A stretch of 59,502 nt of DNA from Actinomycetes bacterium (GCA_025964575.1 JAOPYO010000492.1:1-59502); one strand, 5' to 3'. Shown: positions 25,152 to 34,869, counted from the stretch's first letter. Translations and numbers: made by a program. The notes: generated from the letters alone by a model not told the origin.

Positions 25152-26066
25152 TCACATCTGGCCGAGAGCGGCGTGGAGCGTCTCGATGGTGGCCGCGGGG
25201 GTGGCTTGGACCGCCAGGCGATCCATGACCGCCATGTAATGATCGAGGTCGTCGCGTTTGTCGAGGTAGAGCGCGCTGGTGAGCTGTTCGAGGTAGACGA
25301 TGTCGGGCAGATCAGGCTGGGAGAACCGCAGGATGGTGAACGGCGCGCCGATGGCCGGCTGGCCCCCGCCGTGGAACGGCACCACCTGAAGGGTGACGTT
25401 GCGAAGCTGAGCCAGCTCGAGCAGGTGCAGGAGCTGTGCGCGCATGACCTGCTGACCGCCCAGGGGGCGTCGCACTACGGCCTCGTCCACCACCACCCAG
25501 AGCTGCGGGGTGTCCGGGCGCGTGAGGAGCTGCTGTCGCGTCATCCGCAGGCTGACTCTTCGGTCGATCTCGTCGGGGGTCGCACCCGGGTAGTTCAGGC
25601 GGATGAGGACACGCGCATAGTCCTCTGTCTGGAGGAGGCACGGGATGGAATGGGCTTCATAGACGCGGATCAGTGACGCGGCCTGCTCCAACCCGACGTA
25701 GGCCTCGAACCATTCCGGCACGGCGTCCCCGTACTGGTGCCACCAGCCGGGGGTGTTGGCCTGGAGGATCAATGCCAGCAGCGTCGATCGTTCCCGCTCA
25801 TCATGCAGTCCGTAGAGAGTCAGCAGGTCGGCGACATCGCGTTCCTTGAAGCCCACCCGCCCGAGTTCCATACGGCTGATCTTGGACGCGGACGCGCGGA
25901 TCGCATGACCGGCAGCCTCCCTCGTTACGCCGCCGGCCTCCCGCAGCCGCCGCAACCGAGCGCCCAGCAGGATACGCACGACCGTCGGCCCACCGACAGG
26001 CTGGTCGAACAGGTCGCGGATGGGTGATCCAGGGTCTGGCTGAGATGTGATCATGCTCATCGTCAC
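25152..26066 (-). CDS. Helix-turn-helix regulator with DUF5753 domain
   Basis: 304 residues from GTG 26066. Residues 30-85 are an XRE-type helix-turn-helix (LGARLRRLREAGGVTREAAGHAIRASASKISRMELGRVGFKERDV). The rest is the DUF5753 domain (YVGLEQAASLIRVYEAHSIPCLLQTEDYARVL; LTRPDTPQLWVVVDEAVVRRPLGG). These proteins abound in actinomycetes, often with a small DUF397 protein, which is not found here. The ligand is unknown. No clear ribosome-binding site is visible. The 3' end lies 50 bases from the truncated kinase. Confidence 0.88.
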   Translation of the reverse strand: MTMSMITSQPDPGSPIRDLFDQPVGGPTVVRILLGARLRRLREAGGVTREAAGHAIRASASKISRMELGRVGFKERDVADLLTLYGLHDERERSTLLALILQANTPGWWHQYGDAVPEWFEAYVGLEQAASLIRVYEAHSIPCLLQTEDYARVLIRLNYPGATPDEIDRRVSLRMTRQQLLTRPDTPQLWVVVDEAVVRRPLGGQQVMRAQLLHLLELAQLRNVTLQVVPFHGGGQPAIGAPFTILRFSQPDLPDIVYLEQLTSALYLDKRDDLDHYMAVMDRLAVQATPAATIETLHAALGQM

Positions 26067-26328
26067 GTTGGAGGAGACAGGACAAAAAAGCAGTGTGACA
26101 CCCCGGACGCCCTGGCACGGCCACGATGCCGTAACCGGGCCGCACTAGTGTGTGCTGTGGCTGAATCTGCCGATCAAGTTATCAGCGATCACACTGGGCT
26201 CATCTCATCTGGCACCAGGGCTCCACCGAAATGGCTGGTGAGAGCCCGGTTCGGCGCTCTCCGGGCCCCTCGGACGGCAGCCGGGCGACGCTGGGTAGGT
26301 AGAGCCCCGGAGGGGAAGTAACAGTCAC

Positions 26329-26754
26329 ATGGCTACCATCCGTACAGCGAACGCGCATTGGGAAGGCCCGCTCATCGGTGGGCAGGGCAAGGTCTCGCTC
26401 GACTCTTCGAAGATCGGGACCTTCGACGTGGACTGGCCCTCTAGGGCTGAGAAAGCCAACGGCAAGACCAGTCCCGAGGAGCTCATTGCCGCGGCCCACT
26501 CCACCTGTTACTCCATGGCCCTGTCGCACGGCCTCGCCCAAGCCGGCACCCCGCCGGAGGCGGTCGACACCAAGGCCGACGTGACATTCCAGCCCGGCGA
26601 GGGCATCACTGGAATCCACCTGACGGTTCGGGCCCAGGTGCCGGGCCTCTCCGCGGAAGACTTTGAGACCGCGGCCCAGGAGGCCAAGAGCAACTGTCCC
26701 GTGAGCAAGGCACTTGCCGGTACGAAGATCACGCTTGACGCGGCCCTGTCCTGA
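26329..26754 (+). CDS. OsmC-family peroxiredoxin
   Basis: 141 residues. OsmC/Ohr fold with both active cysteines in context: the first in AAHSTCYSMALSHGLA and the second in SNCPVSKALAG. OsmC proteins reduce organic hydroperoxides with a low-molecular-weight or lipoylated thiol partner. The N-terminus (ANAHWEGPLIGGQGKVSLDS) is typical of the OsmC subgroup. GGAGGGGAAG lies about ten bases upstream of the ATG. It is a single-gene unit. Confidence 0.92.
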   Translation: MATIRTANAHWEGPLIGGQGKVSLDSSKIGTFDVDWPSRAEKANGKTSPEELIAAAHSTCYSMALSHGLAQAGTPPEAVDTKADVTFQPGEGITGIHLTVRAQVPGLSAEDFETAAQEAKSNCPVSKALAGTKITLDAALS

Positions 26755-26853
26755 CCCTGCACCAAGGGGGTTTCCCGCGCTCGAGCAGATCAGCCCGGCG
26801 GATCGTCAGGGTACGGTGAACCAGGCCAACGGCCGATCAACGAGAATTCAGGA

Positions 26854-28743
26854 ATGACGAACTTCCGGGATGCCGCCACACCGCTGTCCGAACGGACTGC
26901 TTGGGCGCGGAATCTTAAGACGCCGCTGCGCGAGTTCCTGCGCACCGAGACCGGCGGCGCCGCGATCCTGCTGACCGCGACGCTGGCCGCTCTCGTCTGG
27001 GCGAACGTCGACTCGTCGTCGTACGAGGCGGTGTGGCGGACTCGGCTGTCGGTTCAGGTCGGCGGCTCCGGTGTGTCGCAGGACCTGCGCCAGTGGGTGA
27101 ACACCGGGCTGATGACGTTCTTCTTCTTCGTGGTCGGGCTCGAAGCGCGCCGTGAGTTCGACATGGGAGAGCTGCGCGAGCGGCGGCGGCTCGCGCTGCC
27201 GCTCGTCGCCGGCATCGGCGGGATGCTCGTGCCGATCGCGATCTACCTCGGCGTGAACGCGGGCCGTCCGTCCGCGCACGGCTGGGGTGCGGCGATGTCG
27301 ACGGACACGGCGTTCGCGCTCGGCATGCTCGTACTGGTCGGGACCCACCTGCCCGCACGCCTGCACACCTTCCTGCTCACGGTCACGGTCGTCGACGATC
27401 TCGTCGCGCTCGGAGTCATCGCGGTCTTCTACAGCGAGCACGTCGGGGTGGGCCCGCTCGTGGTCGCGATTGCGATCTTCGGTGCGATCCTGATCCTTCT
27501 GGCCCTCGGCGTGCGTCAGGGACTCATCTATGTGCTGCTCGGAGCGGCGGTGTGGGTGGCGATGCTCAAGTCCGGTGTCGAACCGGTCGTCGTCGGCCTG
27601 GCCATGGGGCTGCTGACCTACGCGTCCCCGGCCGCGCGCGGCGATCTCGAGCGTGCGTCGGACCTCTTCCGGCTCTTCCGCGAGCAGCCGACGCCCGAGC
27701 TCGCACGTTCGGCCAGCATAGGACTCGCGTCGGCGATCTCACCCAACGAGCGGTTGCAGCAGCTTTACCACCCATGGACGAGTTATGTGATCGTGCCGAT
27801 CTTCGCGCTTTCGAACGCCGGGATCACGATCAGTGGCGGCTTCCTGTCGCGGGCCTTGACCTCGCCGATCACGCTCGGGATCCTGTTCGCCTACATCGTC
27901 GGCAAGCCGATCGGGATCGCCGGCTCCGCATGGCTCGTCACGGTACTGACCCGGGGCCGGGTACGTCCGCCGGTCGGCTGGGCCGCCGTTGCGGGCGGCG
28001 GCACGATCGCCGGCATCGGATTCACCGTGTCCCTGCTGATCGCGACCCTCGCCTTCAGCGGCCCGCAGCTCGAGGAGGCCAAGCTCGGGATCCTCACCTC
28101 GGCGCTCTGCGCGTCCCTGCTGACCTGGATCGTCTTCCGCGCGACCGCCATGCTGCCGAAGCGGCTACGGATCCGGGCGCTGCTGGGCACCGCCGAGAGC
28201 ATCATCGACCTCGGCGCGCCGGTCGATCCGGACCGCGACCACCTGCGCGGCCCCGAGGACGCACCATTGACCCTGGTCGAGTACGGGGACTTCGAATGCC
28301 CCTACTGCGGCCAGGCGGAACCGGTCGTCCGCGAGTTGCTCGCCGACTTCGGCGACGTCCGCTACGTCTGGCGGCACCTCCCGCTGAACGACGTCCACCC
28401 CAACGCCCAGCTCGCCGCGGAAGCGGCTGAAGCCGCGGCCGAGCAAGATGCGTTCTGGGAAATGCACGACCTGCTGCTCGACCACCAGGGTGATCTCCGT
28501 GGTCCCGATCTGATCCGCTACGCCCAAGGTCTCGGCCTCGACACTGAACGATTCCGCAAACACCTCCACAGCCACGCCGGTGCCGCACGTGTCGCGGAGG
28601 ACCTCGACTCCGCCGACCTGAGCGGCGTCTCCGGTACACCGACGTTCTTCATCAACGGACGGCGGCACCAGGGCGCCTACGACATCGCGACTCTCTCGGC
28701 CGCCGTGCGAGCGGCCCGCGCACGCGAATTCCTGAGGTCGTGA
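26854..28743 (+). CDS. nhaA: Na+/H+ antiporter NhaA fused to a DsbA-like thioredoxin domain
   Basis: 629 residues. Residues 1-about 400 form a complete NhaA with the key motifs: [33 protein letters not shown], and the ion-site pair Asp-Asp in [16 protein letters not shown]. Residues about 465-629 are a DsbA-like domain ([25 protein letters not shown]) with CPYC active site and cis-Pro context [15 protein letters not shown]. Such fusions are known in actinobacteria; the oxidoreductase part may sense or form disulfides at the membrane. The gene has its own promoter region of about 100 bases. Confidence 0.93.
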   Translation: MTNFRDAATPLSERTAWARNLKTPLREFLRTETGGAAILLTATLAALVWANVDSSSYEAVWRTRLSVQVGGSGVSQDLRQWVNTGLMTFFFFVVGLEARREFDMGELRERRRLALPLVAGIGGMLVPIAIYLGVNAGRPSAHGWGAAMSTDTAFALGMLVLVGTHLPARLHTFLLTVTVVDDLVALGVIAVFYSEHVGVGPLVVAIAIFGAILILLALGVRQGLIYVLLGAAVWVAMLKSGVEPVVVGLAMGLLTYASPAARGDLERASDLFRLFREQPTPELARSASIGLASAISPNERLQQLYHPWTSYVIVPIFALSNAGITISGGFLSRALTSPITLGILFAYIVGKPIGIAGSAWLVTVLTRGRVRPPVGWAAVAGGGTIAGIGFTVSLLIATLAFSGPQLEEAKLGILTSALCASLLTWIVFRATAMLPKRLRIRALLGTAESIIDLGAPVDPDRDHLRGPEDAPLTLVEYGDFECPYCGQAEPVVRELLADFGDVRYVWRHLPLNDVHPNAQLAAEAAEAAAEQDAFWEMHDLLLDHQGDLRGPDLIRYAQGLGLDTERFRKHLHSHAGAARVAEDLDSADLSGVSGTPTFFINGRRHQGAYDIATLSAAVRAARAREFLRS

Positions 28744-28815
28744 GCTCCGCCGCCAAGACCGGCGTCATCCTGAGTTTCCGACGGGCGCCCTCACCCGCAC
28801 AACCCGGCAAGCCAG

Positions 28816-28843
28816 TATCGGCACCGCGCCGATAGGCGACAAT
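28816..28843 (+). promoter_or_regulatory. Core promoter with perfect palindrome upstream of the SARP gene
   Basis: TATCGGC (28816-28822), five bases, then GCCGATA (28828-28834) form a perfect 7-5-7 palindrome. A -10-like GACAAT (28838-28843) follows, ending seven bases before the ATG at 28851, so the mRNA may be leaderless. A protein bound to the palindrome would block polymerase. Confidence 0.5.
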
Positions 28844-28850
28844 CAACCTC

Positions 28851-31800
28851 ATGTGGTTTGGAATCCTGGGCGCGATGGAGGTACGGCACACAGACGGGAG
28901 CCTGGTGGCCGTTGGTGGGCCGCGGGTGCGCTCGTTGTTGGCCCTGTTGCTTCTGAACGCGGGCCGCATGGTAACCGCGGAGACTCTGATCGACGGCCTC
29001 TACGGCGAGAACCCGCCGGACGGCGCCGCGAACGCCCTCCAGTCCCAGGTGTCCCGGCTCCGCCGTGGACTGCGGGACGGGGCCGGAGCCGGCGGCCTGG
29101 TCGAGCTTCAGCCGGCGGGCTATCGGCTCACGGTCGATCCTCAGGATGTCGACGTGCACCGGTTCGAGCGGCTCGCCGACGAGGGGCGGCGCGCGCTCGC
29201 CGCAGGAGATCACGCTCGCTCCGCCACCCTCCTGCGTGAGGCACTGGACCTCTGGCGGGGGCCGGCGCTGGCCGATGTGACCGACGCTCCCTTCGCCGAG
29301 GTACAGGCGGTTCGCCTCGAGGAGCTTCACCTGGCCGCGATCGAGGACCGCGTCGAGGCGGAACTGGCGCTGGGCGAGCATCGGACGCGGGCGCTGGTGG
29401 CGGAACTCCAGGAGCTGACGGCCGCGCATCCGCTGCGGGAACGGCTGCGGGGGCAGCTCATGCGGGCGCTGTACGGCTCCGGTCGGCAGGCCGAAGCGCT
29501 CGCGGCGTTCGAGGACGCTCGGCGGATTCTCGCCGAAGAGCTCGGCGCCGACCCCTCCCCCGAACTGGCCGCGGTGCATCTCGCCGTCCTGCGGGCTGAT
29601 ACTTCGCTCGCGGCCGCTCCCTCGACGGCCGTACGATCCGGACTGCCCGTCCAGCTCACCAGTTTCGTAGGGCGTGAGGAGGACCTCGAGCGGATCGGCA
29701 CGCTGCTGGGCAGAGCGCGCCTGGTCACGCTCATCGGTCCCGGCGGGGCAGGGAAGACCCGGTTGGCGATCGAGGCGAGCGGCAGGGAGGACACGGAGGT
29801 CTGTTTCGTCGATCTCGCGCCGCTGGGCGACGGGGCCGAAGTGCCGCAGGCGGTGCTCGGCGCGCTCGGTCTCCGCGAGGGTGGGCTGCTTCCGTCCGCG
29901 CCGGGTCCGCAGCCCGACCTCGCAGACCGCCTGGTCGCGGCGCTCACCGACCGGCCGATGCTGATCATCCTGGACAACTGCGAGCATGTGATCGTGGACG
30001 CCGCCCGGCTCACCCACCGGCTGCTCGGCGCCTGTCCCAGCCTGCGGATCCTGGCCACCACCCGGGAGGCGTTCGGCATTACGGGTGAGTTGCTGCGCCC
30101 AGTACCACCGCTCGCGCTCCCCGCGCCGGGCACGCCCCCTTTGGAGGCGCTCGATTACCCGGCAGTGCGGTTGTTCGCCGACCGCGCCGCCGCCGTACGG
30201 CCGGACTTCCAGGTGGACACCACCAATATCGACACGGTCCTGCAGATCTGCGGTGCCCTCGACGGGCAGCCACTGGCGATCGAGCTCGCCGCGGCGCGGC
30301 TGCGCTCGCTGACGGTCACGGAGGTCGCCGCCCGGCTGAACGACCGGTTCCGGCTGCTGTCGCGTGGCGACCGTACGAAGGCGCCGCGGCACCAGACCTT
30401 GCGCGCCGTGGTGGAGTGGAGCTGGGATCTCCTGGACGAGGCCGAGCAGATGCTGGCCAGACAGCTGACCGTCTTCGTGGGCGGCATCACCCCGGAGGCG
30501 GCGGCGCGGGTCTCCGTACTGCCTGAGGACGAGGTCGACGACCTGCTCACCGATCTCGCGGACAAGTCCCTGATCGACGGCACCGGCGGCCGCTACCGCA
30601 TGCTGGACACCATCCATGTGTTCTGCGCCGAGCGGCTGGCCGAAGCCGGCGAAGAGGAACAACTGCGGAGGGCGCACGCGGCGTACTTCCTCGATCTCGC
30701 CCAGACCGCCGAGCCCCATCTGCTCCGCGCGGAGCAGTTGGAGTGGCTGGCCCGGTTGTCCGCCGAGCACGGCAATCTCACCACGGCGCTGCGCTGGGCC
30801 GTCCATGCCGACCCCATGCTGGCCCTTCGGCTGATGGGCTATCTGTCGACGTACTGGTGGCTGCAGGGACTGCGCAGTGAAGGTTCTCCGCTCGCCGTCG
30901 AACTCCTCGACATGATCGGCCCCGAGCCGCCTGCCGGGATGGAGGAGGAGTACGTCTTCTGCGTGGTGAACGCCATGCCGTCTGGGCAGGACCTCGGGGC
31001 CCCACTGGCGCAGGCCAAGTCGATCATGAGGGTCCTGGACCGGCCGCCCCGACAGCCGTTCCTCACCTTGATGTGGGCGCTGGCCGCGGGACCCGGCGAC
31101 TCAGGGGACGTGGACATCGCGAGCATCGAGCGGCAGTTCAGCACTGATCCGTGGTCCCACGCGCTCTTCAAGATCGGCACTGGCATGGGCCGGTTGTTCG
31201 CCGGCGAACTGGCCGAGGCCGAGAGGGAGTTCAGCGCTGGTCTTGAGGGCTTCCGTTCGGTCGGAGATCGTTGGGGAATGATGCAGGTCCTGGACGAGCT
31301 GGCCAAGCTCGCCGACTGGCGGGGGAATCGGGCGAGGTCACTGGCTCTGACGGCCGAAGCCATAGAGCTGGTCGGGCAGCTCGGCTCCGTGGATGATCTG
31401 GCGGACCTGCTGCACCGCCGGGCCGACGGGCTGGTGCGCGACGGCGACCTCGACGCCGCCCGGGCCGACTACGAGCGTGCCGCGCAGCTGTCCCGCAGGG
31501 CCGGCAGCCCGGAGGCGGTGGCCGGCGCGCATCGCGGCCTCGGTGAGATCGCCCGGCTCGGCGGCGACCTGGTCGAGGCCCGCCGGCTCTATGAGCTGGC
31601 GCTCAGCGCATGCTCGACGGGATTGTTCGACGGTGGGGAGAGGCAGGCGCGCATCCTCATCGCGCTGGGACGGATCGCCGAGGCCGAGGGGAACATCGAC
31701 GAGGCCCGGTCCTGGCATCAGCAGGCGCTGGACCTGACACTGAACATCCGGTACATGCCGGTGGTGGCCTCCGCCGTAGAGGCCATGGCCGGGGTCGCCC

Positions 31801-32003
31801 TGCTCGAGCGTGACGGCGAGCGGGCCGCACAGCTGCTCGGCATCGGCAGGGCGCTGCGCGGCGCATCCGTGCCTGGAGACCCCGATGTCGCCCGGGTCAC
31901 CACGCAGTCCCGCACCCTGATCGGTGACGCGGCCTACGCAGCGGCCTTCGAGCGAGGCGTGACGATGCCCCGGGAAAAGGCGCTGGCCCTCCTCGGTACG
32001 TGA
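28851..32003 (+). CDS. SARP/AfsR-type transcriptional regulator with NB-ARC ATPase and TPR region
   Basis: 1050 residues. Domains in order: OmpR-like DNA-binding domain (about 1-93; GGPRVRSLLALLLLNAGRMV, SQVSRLRRGLRD); BTAD (about 97-245; DVHRFERLADEGRRALA); NB-ARC/AAA ATPase with Walker A GPGGAGKTR near residue 297 and Walker B LIILDNCEHV near 370; then a long helical TPR-like C-terminus (750-1000). Regulators of this build activate secondary-metabolite or morphogenesis genes after ATP-driven oligomerisation. No biosynthetic cluster is adjacent, so its targets are unclear. The aldo/keto reductase follows 100 bases downstream. Confidence 0.9.
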   Translation: MWFGILGAMEVRHTDGSLVAVGGPRVRSLLALLLLNAGRMVTAETLIDGLYGENPPDGAANALQSQVSRLRRGLRDGAGAGGLVELQPAGYRLTVDPQDVDVHRFERLADEGRRALAAGDHARSATLLREALDLWRGPALADVTDAPFAEVQAVRLEELHLAAIEDRVEAELALGEHRTRALVAELQELTAAHPLRERLRGQLMRALYGSGRQAEALAAFEDARRILAEELGADPSPELAAVHLAVLRADTSLAAAPSTAVRSGLPVQLTSFVGREEDLERIGTLLGRARLVTLIGPGGAGKTRLAIEASGREDTEVCFVDLAPLGDGAEVPQAVLGALGLREGGLLPSAPGPQPDLADRLVAALTDRPMLIILDNCEHVIVDAARLTHRLLGACPSLRILATTREAFGITGELLRPVPPLALPAPGTPPLEALDYPAVRLFADRAAAVRPDFQVDTTNIDTVLQICGALDGQPLAIELAAARLRSLTVTEVAARLNDRFRLLSRGDRTKAPRHQTLRAVVEWSWDLLDEAEQMLARQLTVFVGGITPEAAARVSVLPEDEVDDLLTDLADKSLIDGTGGRYRMLDTIHVFCAERLAEAGEEEQLRRAHAAYFLDLAQTAEPHLLRAEQLEWLARLSAEHGNLTTALRWAVHADPMLALRLMGYLSTYWWLQGLRSEGSPLAVELLDMIGPEPPAGMEEEYVFCVVNAMPSGQDLGAPLAQAKSIMRVLDRPPRQPFLTLMWALAAGPGDSGDVDIASIERQFSTDPWSHALFKIGTGMGRLFAGELAEAEREFSAGLEGFRSVGDRWGMMQVLDELAKLADWRGNRARSLALTAEAIELVGQLGSVDDLADLLHRRADGLVRDGDLDAARADYERAAQLSRRAGSPEAVAGAHRGLGEIARLGGDLVEARRLYELALSACSTGLFDGGERQARILIALGRIAEAEGNIDEARSWHQQALDLTLNIRYMPVVASAVEAMAGVALLERDGERAAQLLGIGRALRGASVPGDPDVARVTTQSRTLIGDAAYAAAFERGVTMPREKALALLGT

Positions 32004-32090
32004 CGGAGAGTGCTTGGTGCGTGGACGGTCCGTGCCCCCGCCCAGGCTACGGGCCATGCTCCCCATGTGTCATTGCCGAAGTGGTGAACC

Positions 32091-32096
32091 TACACT
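32091..32096 (+). promoter_or_regulatory. -10 element of a probably leaderless aldo/keto reductase mRNA
   Basis: TACACT ends seven bases before the ATG at 32104, with no ribosome-binding site between. The geometry matches the other leaderless candidates in this window. Confidence 0.45.
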
Positions 32097-32103
32097 CGTG
32101 GCC

Positions 32104-33129
32104 ATGATCTATGTCGCCGACGCGAATCGTTACGACCGTCTGCCCTACCGCCGCAGTGGGCGCAGCGGGCTCAAGCTGCCCGCCGTGTCGCTGGGCCTGT
32201 GGCACAACTTCGGGGACGACCGGCCCTTGGACACCCAGCGGGCGATCCTCCGGCGGGCGTTCGATCTAGGCGTCACCCACTTCGACCTGGCCAATAACTA
32301 TGGCCCGCCCTACGGCTCCGCCGAGATCAACTTCGGCAGGCTGTTCCGGGAGGATCTGGCGTCGCACCGCGACGAGATCGTCCTGTCCACGAAGGCGGGC
32401 TACGACATGTGGCCCGGTCCCTACGGCGAGTGGGGATCACGGAAGTCCGTGCTCGCCAGCCTGGACCAGTCGCTGACGCGGATGGGCGTGGAGTACGTCG
32501 ACATCTTCTACAGCCACCGTTTCGACCCCGAAACGCCGCTGGAGGAGACCATGGGCGCACTCGACCGGGCCGTACGGTCGGGGAAGGCGCTCTACGCGGG
32601 CATCTCGTCCTATTCACCCGAGCGGACCGCCGAAGCGGCCGCGATCCTGCGCGAGATGGGCACGCCACTGCTCATCCACCAGCCGTCCTACTCCATGCTC
32701 AACCGCTGGATCGAAGGCGGTTTGCTGGACACGCTGGAGCAGGAGGGGGTGGGCTGCATCGCCTTCTCTCCGCTGGCCCAGGGCATGCTCACCGACAAGT
32801 ACCTGGACGGCGTCCCGCCGGGATCCCGGGCGAGCCAGGGCAAGTCGCTCTCCCCCGACCTGCTCACCGACGACTCGCTCCGGCACATACGGGCCCTCAA
32901 CAAGATGGCGGCCGCCCGTGGCCAGTCGCTGGCGCAGCTCGCCCTCGCGTGGGCACTGCGCGACCCGCGGGTCACCTCCGTGCTCATCGGGGCGAGCAGC
33001 GTCGCCCAGCTCGAGGACAGTGTCGCCAGCGTGGACGGGCTGGACTTCACCGCCGACGAACTGGCCGCGATCGACCGGGACGCGGTCGAGGCGGGCATCA
33101 ACATCTGGGCGGCCTCCAGCGGAGCCTGA
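32104..33129 (+). CDS. Aldo/keto reductase (YghZ/L-glyceraldehyde-3-phosphate reductase-like)
   Basis: About 341 residues from ATG 32104. Catalytic residues of the AKR barrel are visible: Asp and Tyr in FDLANNYGPPYGSAEINFG, Lys in LSTKAGYDMWPGPYG, His in DIFYSHRFDP. The C-terminal NADPH-binding segment SVLIGASSVAQLEDSVA is typical. WPGPYGEWGSRK matches the AKR14/YghZ group, which reduces small aldehydes such as glyceraldehyde 3-phosphate or methylglyoxal. An in-frame upstream ATG at 32014 is less likely given the family N-terminus (YRRSGRSGLKLPAVSLG). Confidence 0.9.
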   Translation: MIYVADANRYDRLPYRRSGRSGLKLPAVSLGLWHNFGDDRPLDTQRAILRRAFDLGVTHFDLANNYGPPYGSAEINFGRLFREDLASHRDEIVLSTKAGYDMWPGPYGEWGSRKSVLASLDQSLTRMGVEYVDIFYSHRFDPETPLEETMGALDRAVRSGKALYAGISSYSPERTAEAAAILREMGTPLLIHQPSYSMLNRWIEGGLLDTLEQEGVGCIAFSPLAQGMLTDKYLDGVPPGSRASQGKSLSPDLLTDDSLRHIRALNKMAAARGQSLAQLALAWALRDPRVTSVLIGASSVAQLEDSVASVDGLDFTADELAAIDRDAVEAGINIWAASSGA

Positions 33130-33157
33130 TCACGACGTGGGGTGGGACCGCCGGTGA

Positions 33158-33459
33158 TCATCGTGGCTTGGGTTTGTCCCAAACCAACGAGTAGCGCCAC
33201 AGCAGGTGGCGGCGGAAGCGGCAGTCAGGCAACAGGTGCTGCGCCGCCCGGCGGATCTCGCCCCACGCCATGTCGGGGTCCTGGATGGGCATGTCGACCG
33301 GGTCCTGTTTGCCGCCTTACCGCAGTGCCTGAAACCGGCTTTGCGGACCAGCAGACCTTCACCGCAACCAATGTCCAGTGCCTCACCACAGTCATCCGGT
33401 ACGGCGTCGAGCACGACTGGGTGATAGTGCACATTGTGGTTCCAGTAGGTGTCAGGCAT
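33158..33459 (-). pseudogene. Class I SAM-dependent methyltransferase with internal deletion
   Basis: From ATG 33459 the frame reads DTYWNHNVHYHPVVLDAVPD then ALDIGCGEGLLVRK, the start of a class I methyltransferase with the SAM-binding GxGxG-like motif. About 15 codons later the sense moves to another frame: MPIQDPDMAWGEIRRAAQHL then HLLWRYSLVWDKPKPR and TGA (33158-33160), the normal C-terminus of the same family. The middle 110 or so residues are missing. This is a deletion-plus-frameshift pseudogene. Confidence 0.72.
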
Positions 33460-33521
33460 CGGGTCACGATACCGATCCCTTACGTCGCGGACACCACACA
33501 CAGCACCAAGGCCTTGCATGA

Positions 33522-34847
33522 TCACGGAATGCGTTGCGGCCTGTCGAGTCCGTAGTGGTCGCGCAGGGTCTGGCCGGTGTACTCGGTACGGAAGAGACCG
33601 CGCCACTGCAGGATCGGTACGACGTGGTCGACGAAGTCCTCCAGCCCGGTGGGCAGGATCGGTGGCATCACGTTGAAGCCATCAGCGGCTCCCTCCCGGA
33701 ACCACTCCTCGAGCTGGTCCGCGATCTGCTCGGGCGTGCCCGCGATGACGCGGTGGCCGCGGCCGCCGCCCAGCCGGGCGATGATCTGACGGATCGTCAG
33801 CCGATCCCGCCGGGCGAGTTCGGCGACGAGTGTGAAGCGGCTCTTGTTGCCGTTGACGTCGTCCTCCGTCGGCAGCACGTCGGGCAACGGCCCGTCCAGC
33901 GGGTAGCCGGAGAGGTCGATGTTGAGCATGCCCGAGAGCTGGGCGAGCCCGTAGTCGATCACCTGGAGCTCGGTCAGCTCGTCCTCCAGCCGCAGCGCCT
34001 CCGCCTCGGTCGAGCCGATGATCGGGCAGATGCCGGGCAGGATCTTCACCTTCCCAGGCTGGCGGCCGTACCGTTCGGCGCGTGTCTTGACGTCCTTGTA
34101 GAAGGTCTGACCGTCGGCGAGCGTCTGCTGGGCGGTGAAGATCGCTTCCGCGTAGCGGGCGGCGAACTCCTTGCCGTCCTCGGACGATCCCGCCTGCACG
34201 AGCAGTGGCCAGCCCTGCGGAATGCGCTGGACGTTGAGCGGCCCGCGTACCTTGAAATGCTTGCCGACGTGCTCGATCGCGTGGACCTTCTCGGTATCCG
34301 CATATACCCCGGCGGTACGGTCGAGTACCACCGCGTCATCGGCCCAGCTGTCCCAGAGCTTCGTCGCCACCTCGACGAACTCCGCCGCGCGTTCATAGCG
34401 GAGGCTGTGCTCGAGATGCTCGTCCCGGTTGAAGTTGTTCGCCTCGGCCTCGGTGCCGGAGGTGACGATGTTCCATCCCGCACGACCGCCGGAGATGTGG
34501 TCGAGCGAGGCGAACATGCGGGCCAGATGGAACGGCTCGTTGAAGGTCGTCGAGGCAGTGGAGATCAGGCCGATGTGCTTGGTCACCACGGCGATCGCGG
34601 AGAGCAGCGTCAGTGGTTCGAAGCCTCCGGAGACGTTGCTGCCGATCCTGTTGTTCCATATCGCGAGCCCGTCGGCAAAGAAGATCGAGTCGAGTCGGCC
34701 CCTCTCGGCCGTCTGGGCCAGCTCCTGGAAGTAGGTGACATCGGTGGCGCGATGTGGCTGGGTCTTGGGATGGCGCCAGGCCGCGTCGTGATGGCCCGGG
34801 GCCATCAGGAACGCATTGAGGTGGAGTTGCCGGTGGTCGTCGCTCAT
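33522..34847 (-). CDS. NtaA/SnaA/DszA-family FMN-dependent monooxygenase
   Basis: About 441 residues from ATG 34847, with AGGAG seven bases upstream. Luciferase-like barrel of the NtaA/SnaA/DszA group: FLMAPGHHDAAWRHPKTQP, TYFQELAQTAERGRLDSIFFADG, STTFNEPFHLARMFASLDHISGGRAGWNIVTS, and the C-terminal VVPILQWRGLFRTEYTG. These enzymes use reduced FMN to oxidise or cleave small organics, notably sulfones and sulfonates. It is the last gene of operon A behind an SsuABC-like transporter, which favours desulfonation of an imported organosulfur compound. Its flavin reductase partner is not in the window. Confidence 0.9.
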   Translation of the reverse strand: MSDDHRQLHLNAFLMAPGHHDAAWRHPKTQPHRATDVTYFQELAQTAERGRLDSIFFADGLAIWNNRIGSNVSGGFEPLTLLSAIAVVTKHIGLISTASTTFNEPFHLARMFASLDHISGGRAGWNIVTSGTEAEANNFNRDEHLEHSLRYERAAEFVEVATKLWDSWADDAVVLDRTAGVYADTEKVHAIEHVGKHFKVRGPLNVQRIPQGWPLLVQAGSSEDGKEFAARYAEAIFTAQQTLADGQTFYKDVKTRAERYGRQPGKVKILPGICPIIGSTEAEALRLEDELTELQVIDYGLAQLSGMLNIDLSGYPLDGPLPDVLPTEDDVNGNKSRFTLVAELARRDRLTIRQIIARLGGGRGHRVIAGTPEQIADQLEEWFREGAADGFNVMPPILPTGLEDFVDHVVPILQWRGLFRTEYTGQTLRDHYGLDRPQRIP

Positions 34848-34869
34848 CAAAGGTCTCCTGTGGATCAGT

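Noticed and set aside
28791..30806. Very long minus-strand open frame opposite the SARP gene
   Set aside because: It lies wholly antisense to a gene with clear SARP and NB-ARC motifs and has the Gly/Arg/His-rich composition typical of reverse-frame translation of high-GC DNA.
28851..33459. Idea of a secondary-metabolite cluster (SARP, aldo/keto reductase, methyltransferase, P450 fragment)
   Set aside because: There is no core synthase, the methyltransferase and P450 are remnants, and the genes lie far apart on different strands.
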